A DNA stretch of 64,000 nucleotides from Takakia lepidozioides (GCA_030704615.1 CM060732.1:806001-870000), one strand, 5' to 3'. Positions 10,270-22,200 are shown, counted from the first letter of the stretch. Notes: a model not told the origin generated them from the letters alone. Made by a program: numbers and translations.

Positions 10270-10510
10270 GCGTGACCCCATCATTCCCCCCACCAGCGCG
10301 CTGAGGGGTTGCGACGCCCCCGGGATGCTGCGACGCTAGGGGGTCGCAACGGCACCCCCTCCCCTTTAGGCGTGTGGCAAGGACCCCGCCAGAGGCCCGC
10401 CAGCTCGCGGGGGGTTATGACCTTCCGGCGTCGCAGAGACCTATTGCGACGCCACAGACCGATCGCGATGCCAAGGGGTCGCAAGGACCCTGCCCTCCCT
10501 TGATCACTCA
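10270..10510. repeat. GCGACGC / GTCGCAA repeat block (CACTA subterminal type)
   Basis: Many copies of GCGACG, GCGATG and GTCGCAA in both orientations resemble the 45820-46480 block that ends in a CACTA terminus. It directly precedes minus-strand CACTA transposase sequence, so it is most likely a subterminal repeat region of a truncated CACTA element. No CACTAC end is visible here. Confidence 0.55.
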
Positions 10511-10669
10511 CCACTGGAAATGGAATATGTAGAATGGGAAATATTGTTACCTGCCACCTCAGTTGATAGTTTTTGTTGTTTGGTTCCAGGAAAATGGATG
10601 AACTGCTGGAGTTTACGGATCTCTCACTTTTCTGGTTCCAGGCGCCTACGACTTCAAGCATGAGGCCGG

Positions 10670-11640
10670 CTTAAGGCTATTGCATCTTGCCTCCCATTCA
10701 TGTATGGCTGGGTTGTTCTTCAGTATGAACTCATGTGCTGCTCAATCACCATGCTCAGTAATTTTACCCCCTTCAAATTTTTGGGCAAAACATCGTCCTT
10801 GGTTCGTACATCCTCGTCTTCCTTCCACATCCGAGGGGCTTCCTTATCCATCCTTTCCATTTACTCCATGCAGTAGAATATAGCCTCTTGCAATGTATAC
10901 CCTCCCGCTATGCTACCCTCCGGTTGCGCCATTTGTCTTACATGTGCTTTCAAAGTCTTCATATAACGCTCAAGGTAGTACATCCACCGAGAATGAACGG
11001 GGCCGGCAATTGAAGCCTCTTCCACTAAGTGCACTACCAAATGCACTTGGATGTCAATGAAGGAGGGAGAAAGGTGCATCTCCAACATACACATTACCAC
11101 TGCTGCCTCCACCTTCATGCGTGAAAATTCCACTTCCTCCATGTCTTTGGAGCAAAATCGACCGGAACAAGCCTCCCAATCTATAGACTGTTTCGCGAAC
11201 CTCGGGAGTCAATGTCCCACGTATTGCAAGTGACAAGATGTCTTGCAATATATTGTGGTAGTCATGAGACTTCAAACCATTGACTGTATCTTCGCTGAAT
11301 TTCGTATGGAGGGATGATCCATACCCGGTTGATGATAGCACATATAGTGGCTCTCACTTTCTTGTATTCCTCCTTTGTCCATTGTCAAGGTGTTAGCCTA
11401 TACTTCTACCGTACAACACCCTTTGGGTCCGCACCATTTTCTTCGGCCCATAGATGTGGCATGCAACCCTGCTCCTCAAGCTCTTTTTCTAACATTGAGA
11501 GAATCTCCTTTTGCAGTCACTACTCCTTTTTTTGTCGGCGTGCCATTCAGAACAGGAAAAATGGACGAACAAACATTCTTCTCAATATGCATGGGATCTA
11601 GAAGATGACGAATCTTCAGATCCTACATATATCTCCACCC
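10670..11640 (-). pseudogene. CACTA (En/Spm) TnpD-type transposase fragment
   Basis: Minus-strand pieces in order: HLLDPMHIEKNVCSSIFPVL (about 11600-11540), GLKSHDYHNILQDILSLAIR followed by GTLTPEVRETVYRLGGLF (11341-11150), and after a frameshift near 11145 MHLSPSFIDIQVHLVVHLVE, AGPVHSRWMYYLERYMKTLK and QPEGSIAGGYTLQEA (to 10861). These are the end of Transposase_21 and the DUF4218 region of plant CACTA transposases. The N-terminal and catalytic part is missing and frames are broken. It is inserted in unit A1 between its promoter segment and the downstream gene. Confidence 0.85.
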
Positions 11641-11653
11641 TAGTTGCAAATTT

Positions 11654-11724
11654 GGACGTGACGCGGCGTTGACGCGTCAACGTCACGTCCGACATCAGCG
11701 ACAGACGTGCGTCACGTCACGTCC
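11654..11724. repeat. 71-bp foldback, GGACGTGACG...CGTCACGTCC
   Basis: It begins GGACGTGACGCGGCGTTGAC, contains the palindrome GTTGACGCGTCAAC and ends GTCACGTCACGTCC. A 70-bp sequence with the same start, the CACGTCAACGTC core and a CGTCC end sits at 38234-38303. It may be a very small MITE, or the tip of a larger element that includes the palindromic array to the right. Confidence 0.6.
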
Positions 11725-11875
11725 TAAACCGACGTTACTGTACATAAATATGTTTTTTTAAAAACTTTATTATTGACTATTTACTATGGGAACCGACGTG
11801 GCAACCGATGTGGCCTCATTACGTGGACTTCTTTAATTATCTGTAAAATTCATATATTATGATTTATATTGTCAA
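11725..11875. other. AT-rich spacer
   Basis: AT-rich sequence between the foldback and the next array; nothing recognisable. Confidence 0.4.
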
Positions 11876-12275
11876 TCATGCGACCGTCAGCAAAGGTTGG
11901 TCGGACAAATTTTTAATTTTTTTAAACAGGTGCGACCACCAGAAGGGGGTGGTCGCACATTTTTTCTTTATTTTTAAATGGGTGCGACCACCAGCAGGTG
12001 GTGGTCGCAGAATTTTCATTTTTTTAATAGGTGCGACCACAAGTAGAGGGTGGTCGCACATTTTTTCTTTTTTTAAATTGGGTGCGACCACCAGCAGGTG
12101 GTGGTCGCAACTTTTTCATTTTTTTTAAATAGGTGCGACCACCAGCAGGGGAGGGTCACACATTTTTAATTTTTTTTAAATGGGTGCGACCACCAGCACG
12201 GGAGGGTCGCACATTTTTAATTATTTTTTAAATGGGTACGACCACCAGCCGGTGGTGGTCGCAGACTTTTTCTTT
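11876..12275. repeat. 51-bp palindromic array (TGCGACCACC...GGTGGTCGCA)
   Basis: Eight units with ~51-bp period each hold an inverted repeat TGCGACCACC-(AGCAG)-GTGGTGGTCGCA separated by T-rich/A-rich spacers. The first unit is diverged. It lies directly upstream of the promoter-like region of the gene at 12663. Confidence 0.95.
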
Positions 12276-12662
12276 TTTGTTATTAGGTGGGACCGCTCCC
12301 TGGACACGTGGCGAGGAGTGAATGGGCAGCAGAGGCGGTCGCACGCCAGGCCTCTCCAGGCAGTTTATAAGGGCCTACCCCTCATTCCCAACCCATTTTT
12401 TTCCCTCTCTGTGAGTGCGGTTCTGGGGCTTCTTGGAGTTTGAACTTCGGTGGCCAGGACTTTGAGCGTGGGAGGGGGAAAAACTGGATATGTGTGGGGG
12501 AGGAGTTTTTGCCTTTTTTTCCTGGGACTGCGGGAGAGTTTGCTTTGGGTACTATACCAATAGAGGGTGAGGAAATTGGTCTGCTAGTATATAAAAATTA
12601 TCAATAGTCTGGGTTTAGTTTTCCGTTACGAAGCCGCATCTATTCCGCAGAGTACTTTCATC
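12276..12662 (+). promoter_or_regulatory. promoter-like region and leader of the 12663 gene
   Basis: GC-rich sequence is followed by TTTATAAGGG (12364-12373), a good TATA box about 290 bp before the ATG. The leader includes pyrimidine-rich stretches and may contain an intron. No other gene is seen in this stretch. Confidence 0.45.
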
Positions 12663-13454
12663 ATGTCCGGAAACGTTGCTTCGAACGCAGTGTCAGGGGG
12701 TTCCTCGGGAAGTGGGCGTAAAGGTAGGAAGCGTAAACATGCACATGAACGGGATAGTCAGATCAACAAAAAAGACTATCCAAGCGCAGAGGCCGCGAAG
12801 GTGGTGAAGCAAGTAGTGCTGGATTATTTGAAGGACAATGACATAATGCGTTTGAATCTTTTGTATGTCCGACATGGGAATGAGGGGTTCCTTAGATTCC
12901 AGCACAATATGGAGATGAGAATGAGGAAGGCTTTGGCCGGGGATGAATGGGAGGAGGACAGGGCGAAGTTCCAGTTCACGAAATGGATGGAGGACCGGGC
13001 CCATGATGCCACATGGAATCTAAGGCAAACCATAGACAAGTTTGTTACGAGAACACCTGTAGCTGAAGGTCACATGCCAACTTCGGAGGAGGAGTTGTTT
13101 GTGCTTGTGGATTGGTGGTCTGACATGGCAAAGGCCCACGCCAAACGACGTACAAAACCACTCCCATGGAAAGCAGGGTCCTCGTCCGCGGATGTGGCAT
13201 TGAACGTGAGATACATATCCACAAACGCACAAGTACAACAACTCGACGCGCCCAAACAGGAAGGGTATGGTACAATTCGGAGGATTAGAATTGTTGGGGA
13301 TCAATTCATTCCTTCATCTTGGGAGCTAGCAGGGAAAACGCCCAAGAAAACAAATGCTGAGCTTGCCAAAATCCAACATAACAATGAGGCATTGGCTATA
13401 AAGTTCCATCATTTCGGCATCATAAAGTATTTTGCGTTGCATCCACGTGGATGA
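12663..13454 (+). CDS. unknown 263-aa nuclear-type protein, 3' truncated
   Basis: It starts at ATCATGTCCGG. The N-terminus is Ser/Gly-rich and strongly basic (SGRKGRKRKHAHERD, a likely nuclear localisation signal). The middle is helical and charged (MRMRKALAGDEWEEDRAKFQ, SEEELFVLVDWWSDMAKAH). No transposase or DNA-binding family is recognisable. From about 13440 the sequence becomes the 5' leader/exon of the ParB-methyltransferase gene (ATTCGAGGCATGTAC, compare 18678 and 57330), so the last residues are probably not native. It may be the first gene of another transposon fused to unit A1 by recombination. Confidence 0.5.
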   Translation: MSGNVASNAVSGGSSGSGRKGRKRKHAHERDSQINKKDYPSAEAAKVVKQVVLDYLKDNDIMRLNLLYVRHGNEGFLRFQHNMEMRMRKALAGDEWEEDRAKFQFTKWMEDRAHDATWNLRQTIDKFVTRTPVAEGHMPTSEEELFVLVDWWSDMAKAHAKRRTKPLPWKAGSSSADVALNVRYISTNAQVQQLDAPKQEGYGTIRRIRIVGDQFIPSSWELAGKTPKKTNAELAKIQHNNEALAIKFHHFGIIKYFALHPRG

Positions 13455-13690
13455 AGTTCCATTCGAGGCATGTACGCACGCATTCTGCGGGAGATATTTT
13501 CTTTTACTTGGACTTATGCCGCGTGGAGAAGGGCGTGGCTCTCCTGAGAGAAACCCCACATCCAGACCGCGTCGCAAACTGAAGCCTTTGTACTACGGGC
13601 GGCAATGCGGCAATGCCGACCAGTCGAACGGCGACAAAGCGGCAACGCGCCTTCTGTACAGGTACATACGCGTTGCCTTTCTTTGATCCG
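13440..13690 (+). pseudogene. internally deleted ParB-methyltransferase gene remnant (unit A1)
   Basis: Positions 13440-13600 match the leader at 18678-18815 and 57330-57460 (GGACTTATGCCGC, CTCACATCCAGACCGC type sequence). From about 13610 the sequence jumps to the end of exon 5 (compare 21473-21540 and 60455-60520; DKAA-RLLYRYIR). Everything between, including the ParB domain, is deleted. Ty3 debris follows. Confidence 0.7.
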
Positions 13691-13705
13691 TGGCCATTGT
13701 AGTCC

Positions 13706-13897
13706 CTACATTTCCAGGATGTAAGTTGCCTTATGTGGCGCATGAAAATTATGGGCATTAATGTGGTGGGTCTGAGCAAAAGTACCTACTCGCTTCCTCA
13801 CCAATGATGCCTTGAGAGCATGTCGGACTGTTGGTGCCAGTGCTATGAGTTGGGCAAATGTAATGTTTGCCTGAATGTGGCGCAAGTCTTCCATTAG
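13706..13897 (-). pseudogene. Ty3 polyprotein fragment (gag-protease linker type)
   Basis: A minus-strand frame reads LMEDLRHIQANITFAQLIAL, APTVRHALKASLVRKRVG, a pattern I associate with the segment upstream of the protease in plant Ty3 polyproteins. It abuts the end of an LTR fragment without a PBS, so it is a deletion junction. Confidence 0.5.
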
Positions 13898-14220
13898 TGT
13901 CGAGCGGCTTTTACTCACCCATCCCTTTGCTATCCGAGGTGGAAACTCCAAGATAGAAGAGTTGGATATCACCAAGCACTCAGCCCGCTCAGAACAATCA
14001 GTCATGACCTACAGCTAGTGAATCGTGGTTGTGCTTCCTATTTGTATTCCTTCTTGCCTTCATGTTAGCAAATTACCTTACTGTGTATACTGAAGCATCA
14101 GATTCCTTCAGTATCTACCAGGTTCCATTCACTCATCCATTCATTCCACAGCTTCACTCATGTCTCTCTACACAGTGTGATTGTTTCGAATAAGTATCAG
14201 ATTATCAGGTATCAGGCAAG
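13898..14220 (-). mobile_element. LTR fragment (3' third) of the Ty3 element 1 family
   Basis: Reverse complement of the last ~320 bp of the LTR at 472-1373 (contains the AACCATGATTCACTAGC region and the GCCGCTCGACA end). It interrupts the 3' part of the A2 transposase gene at 14220. Confidence 0.9.
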
Positions 14221-16976
14221 TTAAGAAGTAACAGTGACAGTCTCCACAATGGGTATGTTGTATTGCGTTACCACAGATGACTCGTTATGTTCCTCGGGCA
14301 CATGCCATGTGCTCAAAGGAGATGACGATCTTGAACGTGCAGGACTTGCGGTGCTCGACGAGACCTCCTTGGGCAACATCACGGGACCACGAGGGAGCGT
14401 GCGAATATTCTTGTCAGTTCGCCATGAATCCTCTTCCCCGCCAGGTGCCTTGTCAAGTCTTCGTCTCACTGGACGGGTATGAACATCTCCTTCCAAATGT
14501 TGGCCTCTTCGAAGCAATGGCGTGTCCCGAAGGCCCTCTCGCAAGGCCGCCGCCCACTTCCGAGGATTCTTCGATCTGGAGGCAGTCCGCATCAGCATTT
14601 CCTGCCTGTCCGGCCCCAAGCCCCACTGTTTCCCTTTCAAGAACTCGTTGTACCTGCATTGCTGCATAATTGACCTCACAATGTCCTCCGTTGTGGCAGT
14701 GAGGATGTCCACCAGATGCGCCGTAGAGGAGGCACGCCAGGAAGAATGCACTGATTCGGCCATGTTTGTCGTGGGCATGTCGGTGTCGGAGTCGAGACAC
14801 ATTTCCTGCACAAGCACATGTTGAGGTTACACGCAAGTTACAAATAATGCCAAGAATAATATTCAACGGGACGCGAATTCGTGCAACTCACCTCCCGCAT
14901 ATAGTCGCCGAACTGGAGGAAACGATAATGCCACCATGCTAGCCAACTGACCATTGCTCCCTCGTCTGATTTCCTTACAGCACCTGACGATGTCCACCAA
15001 GCCCGTATACATGCAAACTGTGTCTCTGCATCATCCAAGGTGGGAGCGCGCTTCCACGCAAGACACATGGAACGGTGCTCCTCTCTGAAATCTGGGGCCA
15101 CGAGCCTGGTTGTGTACTGCGAAAGGCTCTGCAGAAAATGGAACCCACAAGATCTCTCCTTGCCTTCCATGGGAACATTGGGGTCTTGCCGTACACCCCT
15201 TCGGATGGCAGCCCAATTTGCTTGTGCGTTGTCCACCATGAAACCACGGAAATTGGGAGGGGGCAATCCCGCCTTGGCCATCTGTTCGTTTATTCCCTGC
15301 CAAAGAAGCATCTCCCATTGTGTGTCCTCTCCTTTCATCTCACAAATAGCAATTGTCATTAGCATCCTGCAGTGGGTGTCGTAGACATGTGCACCCATTG
15401 TCACCCACTGGTGATTTGTAATTCGCTTGATATGGTCGAACATGACCCAACTGTTTGACAAGTCCCCACTTGTCATCATGTCGACCAGTTCGACGCCGCT
15501 GCCAGGTCCACACGTCGACATTTTCAATACGAAACAACGATCTGCCTCAGTCCCTTGTCCTGGAAACCGACTTCCATGAATGTAGTCATATCCACATCGT
15601 CGCTTCACTTCCAGAATGGAGTGCGTATCCGAGCCACGCCCAATTTTCTGTTTGCATGAGACAATGTGGTTTCGGACATTCGGTGAACATACGTGGGACA
15701 CCGACTCCAGCAATGTCTCCATTTCCTTCTCATCGACAGGAACTCTATCGGAGCCGTCTTCCGACATAATTCTGGCCAATGCCATCTTATGGGTGGCTTG
15801 GAGCTGTATCTATTTGGGTTTGGCACCCGGTCTCAACTTAACCTCCTCCTGAAGGAGCTGCTCTTCCGCGTGGGCAGCCTCCCGCGAGTTCCCCCTCGCC
15901 AATTTGTGACAATGGGAACCAACGTGTATGCAAGCTCGGGTTGAGGTCAGGGAAACGGTGCAACACATAGAACTGCTTGGCATTACAAACAGACATGCAG
16001 TGTGGTGGTTCTTTGCAATGCGCACTTAAATGTGGAGTTGGGAACCTTCTCCTGAGCTCGAAATGGTTGATGAGTTGTGCCTGTCCAATCGGTCTCGTTC
16101 CTATGACCTCTGGATTTAAAATGCAAGCAAGTTGGGGAGAAACACCCCAACGCGCCCGCACAAACAACGTAGCGCACCTGCACACCATCGAGCATCTTCA
16201 TGCTGGTGGTTTTGGTGATGCACCAAGGATGACCATCATGTTTTCTATCCATATCTGTCAACATTCCGGACGCCCTCGAGTAGTCCGTCCGAGGAGGGAA
16301 CTCAAAGAAGATATTACCGTCGACGTCTGCGGGAAGGCATGTAACCGATTTAATTGCAAACTTGCTGTAGTCCAGCCCGGCCAGCTCCGAGCGGTGTCCC
16401 TCCATGTGAAGCCCTCGCATAATTTCAAGAATAGATCAAACTGCGGTGCTCGTGCTGGGAATATGACTCCCTCGTGCACTGACGTCCATTGAGGACTTGC
16501 CTGATCTCCAGGACGACCTCGGAACTTCCATGACCTCGTCTGAGTCGGACAGGTTGTGAACAACCCGGTTCTCGCTCGTCTTCATGGATGGGTTCGGCTC
16601 TGGATTTACTTCGTTGCGGACTTCTCTTTGAGGTAGCCACTCTCTGATTCGCGGATTGTTTCGTGGAAGGCGCCAGGATAGAAGGTGCATTTGGCGGGCA
16701 AATGAAGTCCCCAACAGCCCTGTATATGACGTTGTCCGATGGTGGAGCTCGCCATTCCCTGCCATCGCCGAAATCATCGTGGAGCACAACAATACTCTCA
16801 ACAACAACGTCGTTTGAGTCCTTCCTTTCCTCCTCCAAAAAAACCGACCCCGGTTTCAGGTGGTATCGAACGCACAGATATTTCTCCATCACCCGGCAGA
16901 TGTCCCCTCTGCACGGAAATGAAGCTCTATGCTCGTGAGGAGGGCAGTACACTGTAGCGCTCGGGTTTTCCGCCAT
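14221..16976 (-). pseudogene. MULE-like transposase, broken copy (unit A2)
   Basis: Same gene as 51803-55394. ATG at 16974-16976 (MAENPSATVYCPP). Exon 1 runs to a donor at 14891 (GAG|gtgagt), a 76-bp intron spans 14816-14891, and exon 2 starts at 14815 (EMCLDSDTDMPTTNMAESV). Frameshifts split exon 1 at several places (near 16800, 16430, 16030, 15940 and 15800). The DDE part from about 15785 to 14892 is open (VYDTHC, FMVDNAQANW, DDAETQ). The gene is cut at 14220 by the LTR fragment, so the SWIM exon is absent. Confidence 0.85.
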
Positions 16977-17109
16977 GGGAGATGTGCACACAAGACCAGG
17001 ATGGCGTGCGGGCAAGCTCCCTGGTAGAAGGGGGATGCATCGATGGAAGGAATGCGGTGCCGATTTGTCCGAGCGACGAAGCCTGATCCAAATCCAGGGA
17101 GCCAACTAT

Positions 17110-18160
17110 CTCAAAAATCCACAGTCAGAGTGTTAATGAACCTTGTCTCAGGAATGCGGCCCCTGGTCTTTGCGCAATAACTGCCAACGGTATGCAGTCA
17201 GAAAGTGGGGGGCCATCCGGATGATGTCGGCTGAAGGGGAGAAGCCGGCACCGTGCCGTCACATTACTACCCCTGGATGAAAATTTGGCACCGAATATCC
17301 AGGGGCCGCACGTATGAAGTCGCCTCGGGCAGAGAGGCCGGAACCTGTCCGACAGAGAACAACCCCCGGATGGAAATTCAGCGCCGAATTTCCATTCGGA
17401 TCCCCCCAAAGGAAGTCGTGTCGGGGGGTCAGGCCGAAAACAGGCCGACATAAAAACCTCCCGGATGGAAAAACGGCGCCGAATTTCCATCCGAGGCCGT
17501 TCGGATGCAATCGGCTCGGGGAAAGGCCGCCACCTGGCCCTCACATTACAACCCCCGGACGGAAATTTGGCACCGAATATCCAACAGGGGAAGCCCGGAT
17601 GAAGTCGCCTCGGGTGTAGAGGCCGGCGCGTGTTCGACAGAGAGCATCCCCTGGATGGAGATTCGGCGCCGAATTTCCATCCGGGGCCCCCAAAGGAAGT
17701 CATGTCGGGGGGCAGGCCGAAAACTGGTGACATAAAAAACCTCCCCAGATGGAAAACGGCGCCGAATTTCCATCCGGGGCCGTTCCGATGCAGTCGGGGA
17801 GGGGGGGAGAGGCCGGCACTGGCCGTCACATTTCAACCCCCGGACGGAAATTCGGCACCGAATATCCAACAGGTGACGCCCGGACGAAGTCGCCTCGGGC
17901 GTAGAGGCCGGCACCTGTCCGACAGAGACCATCCCCCGGATGGAAATTTGCCGCCGAATTTCAATCCGGGCCCCCTCAAAGGAAGTCCGGTCGGGTGGTG
18001 AGGCCCAAAACTGGACGATATAAAAACCTCCCAGGATGAAAAAACGGCGCCGAATTTCCGTCCGATGCCGTTCGGATTTCCCTCTAGCAGTCAAGGATTC
18101 CATGAAAAAACGTGTCTAAAAGTGGACTTCAGCCACAAAACTAACAGCTTACTTTGTTTT
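17110..18160. repeat. higher-order palindromic repeat array between the divergent genes (A2)
   Basis: Three distinct ~95-bp monomers alternate to give a ~285-bp higher-order repeat. The landmark GAAGTCGCCTCGGG recurs at about 17316, 17600 and 17887. Monomers carry either GGATGGAAATTCGGC plus its reverse complement, or the variant GAAATTTGGCACCGAATATC. It fills the interval between the minus transposase start and the plus ParB-methyltransferase promoter. Confidence 0.9.
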
Positions 18161-18575
18161 CTCCGAAAAACCAAGCAGCCACGCTCAGAATTACCTGCAG
18201 GAAGGTAATTCGGCGCTTCGACTTACCTGGCGAATGGAAATTCGGCGTGAATTTCCATCCGCCGGCAATCCGAGTTACCTGCTGGATGGAAATTCGGCGC
18301 CGAATTTCCATCCAATCCGACCAACCTGGCGGATGAAATGATTTCTATCCATCCGGCTCCGAATTACCTGCGCGGGAATTCGCGCGCCGCCCTACCTGGC
18401 AGGATGGAAATCCGGCGCCGGATTTCCATCCATCCGGCTCCGAATTACCTGCGTGACGGAAATTTCGCGCCGACCCTACCTGGCAGGATGGAAACACGGC
18501 GCTGAATTTCCATCCTGCTGCTCTCCGAATTACCTACATGACGGAAATTTTGCGCGCCGCCATACCTAGCGGATG
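18161..18575. repeat. second palindromic block upstream of the plus-strand gene (A2)
   Basis: Irregular repeats of CCGAATTACCTGC, ATTTCGCGCGCCGCCCTACC and the GGATGGAAATCCGGCGCC palindrome. It is equivalent to 56600-57215 in element B and 9700-10015 in A1. Confidence 0.85.
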
Positions 18576-18620
18576 GGCATTAAATGTCCACCGCCGTCCA
18601 TTTTTATTCGGGCTGGCGAC
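18576..18620 (+). promoter_or_regulatory. conserved promoter segment (A2)
   Basis: GCATTAAATGTCCACCGCC followed by GTCCATTTTTATTCGGGC is nearly identical to 57227-57265. It directly follows the palindromic arrays and lies about 640 bp before the first usable ATG of the ParB-methyltransferase gene. Confidence 0.5.
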
Positions 18621-19220
18621 ACATGGCTTCCTCGATACGTACCCTAAATCTGATGCTAATCTTGGATTAACTTCTATTCGAGGCATGTACCCCAAAAACT
18701 GAGATCTTTTTCATTTTGGCTGGGACTTATGCCGCCTGAAGGGCGTGGCTCTCCTGAGAGAGACCTCACATCCAGACCGCTGGAAGTTGAAAGCTTTGTA
18801 CTACGGACGACGGCCAATCTCTCGCATGGCCAAACTTAAGCTCTAGCAGGAGATTCCAGTGTCTTGCTCACAACCCGCGCCAACTGAAGCCGAGTACTCT
18901 CAGGCAAGCCACTTCTGCTTTCGTTTGTTCGCTTTCGCTTTGTTTGTTTCGCTTTGTTTTTGCATCTTCATCCTGGCATCGCTGGAAGCATGTCATTCTT
19001 AGGCATTGGTTGGATTTGTTTTCATTGTTGTTCCATTGCACTCCATACTTCCTAAACTTGTTTTGTTTTCATTGTTGTTCCACGATTGTTGCTATGGTGG
19101 TTGCGCTGTTCGTTGCGATGCTGGTTTTGGCACCGATGTTGGTTCTGACGATTTTGGGAACGACAGAGTGACGATGAGCCCGACACGCTGGTGGTATCAT
19201 CGACCGCTCCAACTCATCGC
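18621..19220 (+). other. leader of the A2 ParB-methyltransferase gene
   Basis: Transcribed leader by comparison with element B (57266-57897), very similar along its whole length. It contains a CTTTCGCTTTG-type pyrimidine-rich stretch, which is expanded in element B. Short frames exist but none is convincing; a first coding exon or intron may be hidden here. Confidence 0.35.
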
Positions 19221-22200
19221 ATGTTTGAATCGCCCAACTTGGGGCGAGAGGGCAAACTTCAACCTTTTGTTGGTGGACGGGAGGACCTGCAGCGAGGGTA
19301 CGACAGAATAGGCATTGGGGAGGTTGGTGCAGGCGGCATGGCAGGTGAAGGGCGTGAGGACGTGAGGACAGCAGATCCAACAATGGAGGTTGTTGATGCA
19401 CATGTAGTAGGGCCCGCCCACGCAAAGAAGAAGAAGAAAGCTAAGCACATGCAATCCCCGGTGAGAGAGCCGTCACGGGCTGCGGAGGGGGGAGTGAGCA
19501 GTGCGCGCGAGGGTGTCCTTCTCCTCAATCAAAGGTGGTCGTCCTGGAGGGCTCCCCTGCTGCTAGCCCTAGTAAGAAACAAAAAGCCCGTGAGAGGGCA
19601 AAAGAGAGGGCAAAGAACAGCGAGACAGAAGGCTAGCCAGGAGGAAAAAGAGAAAAGGCCACTGAAGAGGCCAGGGGTGCCAAATGACAGTGCCAATGTA
19701 AGCGAGGGATGCACAGAGACGGTGGATCCCTCCAAGACAACAAAGAGGCAGTAACACACCGGTTACACCATCGCGGACAAGAGCAGCCCCCGCAATTACC
19801 CATACGTGGAGAGTGGAGGAGAGGAAAAAACACACAAGAGCACGGATTGTGCAAGTTCGAGGTGAAGTCGGGAGATGGCAGTAGAGACGGGAGAGTGCTC
19901 GAGGTGGTTTCGCGTGGTTCACCATGTTGAGGAGGAGGACACCGAGCTTTTTGACCAGGATGACATCCTCCCGGACATCCCCAGGCCCCAAACCCGCAGC
20001 ATACAGGCTGGATTTGGCGGTCCTGGTGGGCTGTCGGAGAACCCCTCTGCAGCAGACGTCATGTTTGAGGCGGATATGAAGTTGGCCGCTGCCAAGATGT
20101 TGGAGGCAACCCACAACAACACTGGCAGGGTGCTGGGGGGCATGGTTACCCGGCCAAGCTTCAAATTCCCCTTGCCGCTTGGTGTCTTTGCAGGTGGTGA
20201 GACCTGCCCTCCCAGGCGATATCGACAAGCTGAAATTCTCTTTCCGGGATGGATATCGAATGGGGTCTGCCGCATTTTACGTTTCCATTGATAACGACCA
20301 CGGAGCTTCCCGTGCCCACACTTCCGATGAGGTGGACAATGGGGTCCCCATTGGCAAAGGCGAAATGAGGAGTTCGAGAGATCGATTGTTACTGATCCTC
20401 TTTTCCAGCACTTGTCCGGAAAGATGTTTTACGTGTGGGACAACATCATCGCTCCTGGCATGGATGGGCACATAGCCGAAGCCCACCCCAACGACCTCGA
20501 TTGGCATTTCGCCGTGGAGTGTGTTGTGCTGAAGGTTGCGGGGCCCAAAGATCGTAGTCTTCTCAAAGCTGCAATGGCGGACATCAACTCATAAGTTACA
20601 ACGCCTCTTGCTTTTGGACCCTCTGTAAAGCTCCTGACTGTTTTGTTGAGCTAATCTGTCTCTCCTCCCCCAATAGAAGAAAAAGTGTTGAGCAGGATCT
20701 CTAATCTTATGTGCGCCTTCTTGACAGACGCAAATTCAGCAGGATTTGGCACATGCGCGGAGGTTCTACATGGAGTCAGAGGAGAAGAATATAACCCTCC
20801 CGGCACTCGAATCATTATCTCAAAGCTGCGGAGGCCAGGCCCGCATAAAGTACAAGTCGCGGATGTAAAGTACGTGGTCCATAGCTGATCCCGCCCTTGG
20901 TGCCTTTCTGGTGGAGGTGGGAAGCACTACTCCCGCGCTCTGAAGCCCACGATGACATTGGAGAAGCTCCATCGTCTAGCCACATCCTGTGTGGATGGTG
21001 CAGAAAAGGTGATACATTCTTAACCAAATGTGGTGGCAACAACTCGTTTTTGTGGTGTTTGGCGCTTACGAATATGGGTGGTTGGACAGACCCGGTGGCT
21101 CCAAATCTGGAATGGTTCCCAAAGTACAAGGGACATGTGGAGCTTCCCCAAACCGGACAAACTGTCCGACCCCACATCGACATGTGGATGAACCGCATGA
21201 CATGGTGGTTTCAGGTACTCCCCACGCTTCGTTTGGCGCTTCTACTCTTGTAGGGGGTGGATTCATTGTATTTTTTCAGCAATGATCTGATGGAGAATCT
21301 CCACAGGTGACGACGAATGCGCAAGAGCAGCTGGACACACAAGCACATCAGTTCAAGATGGAGATTTCTCCTGCAGCAGAGAGCCTACGCGACTATGTGA
21401 CGAGGTACTTTCTGCTCTACAAAACCGACCTATTCTTTCGGGAGATACCACATGCCCGCCGGAGCCACGAGTTCACCGACCAGCCGAACGCGGACAAAGC
21501 AGCAATGCGCCTTCTGTACAGGTACATACGCGATGCCTTCCTTTCAATCCTTGCATTTTTCGCCGAATTTCAGAGGCTGGCAACTGGAAATTCGGCGTCA
21601 TTTTCCCAGGTCAAGGCCATATGGGACGCCATTTTCGGGCCGGACCTGGGAAAATGCCGAATTTCCAGTCAGGCTCCGAAAATGGCTAAGTCCCTGGGGT
21701 GGCTGGCCCTAAAACTGGAAATTCGGCGCCATTTTCCAGTTCTGGGCCCTATTGCTTCTGGGATTTAGCCATTTTCGGGCCGGACCTGGGAAATGGCGCC
21801 GAATTTCCATTCAGGCTCCGAAAATGGCTAAGTCCCTAGGGTGGTTGGCCCTGAACTGGAAATTCGGCGCCATTTTTTCCATTCCCTATTGCCCTTGTGG
21901 GACTTAGCCATTTTCGGGCCGGACCTTGGAAAATGGCGCCGAATTTCCAGTCAGGGCTCTGAAAATGGCTAAGTCCCTAGGGTGCTGGCCCTGAACTGGA
22001 AATTCGGCGCCATTTTTCCAGTTCTGGGCCCTATTGCCTTTCTGGGACTAGCCATTTTCGGGCCGGACCTGGGAAAATGGCGCCGAATTTCCAGTCAGGG
22101 CTCCGAAAATGGCTAAGTCCCTAGGGTGGCTGGCCCTGAACTGGAAATTCGGCGCCATTTTTCCAGTTCTAGGCCCTATTGCCGTTCTGGGACTTAGCCA

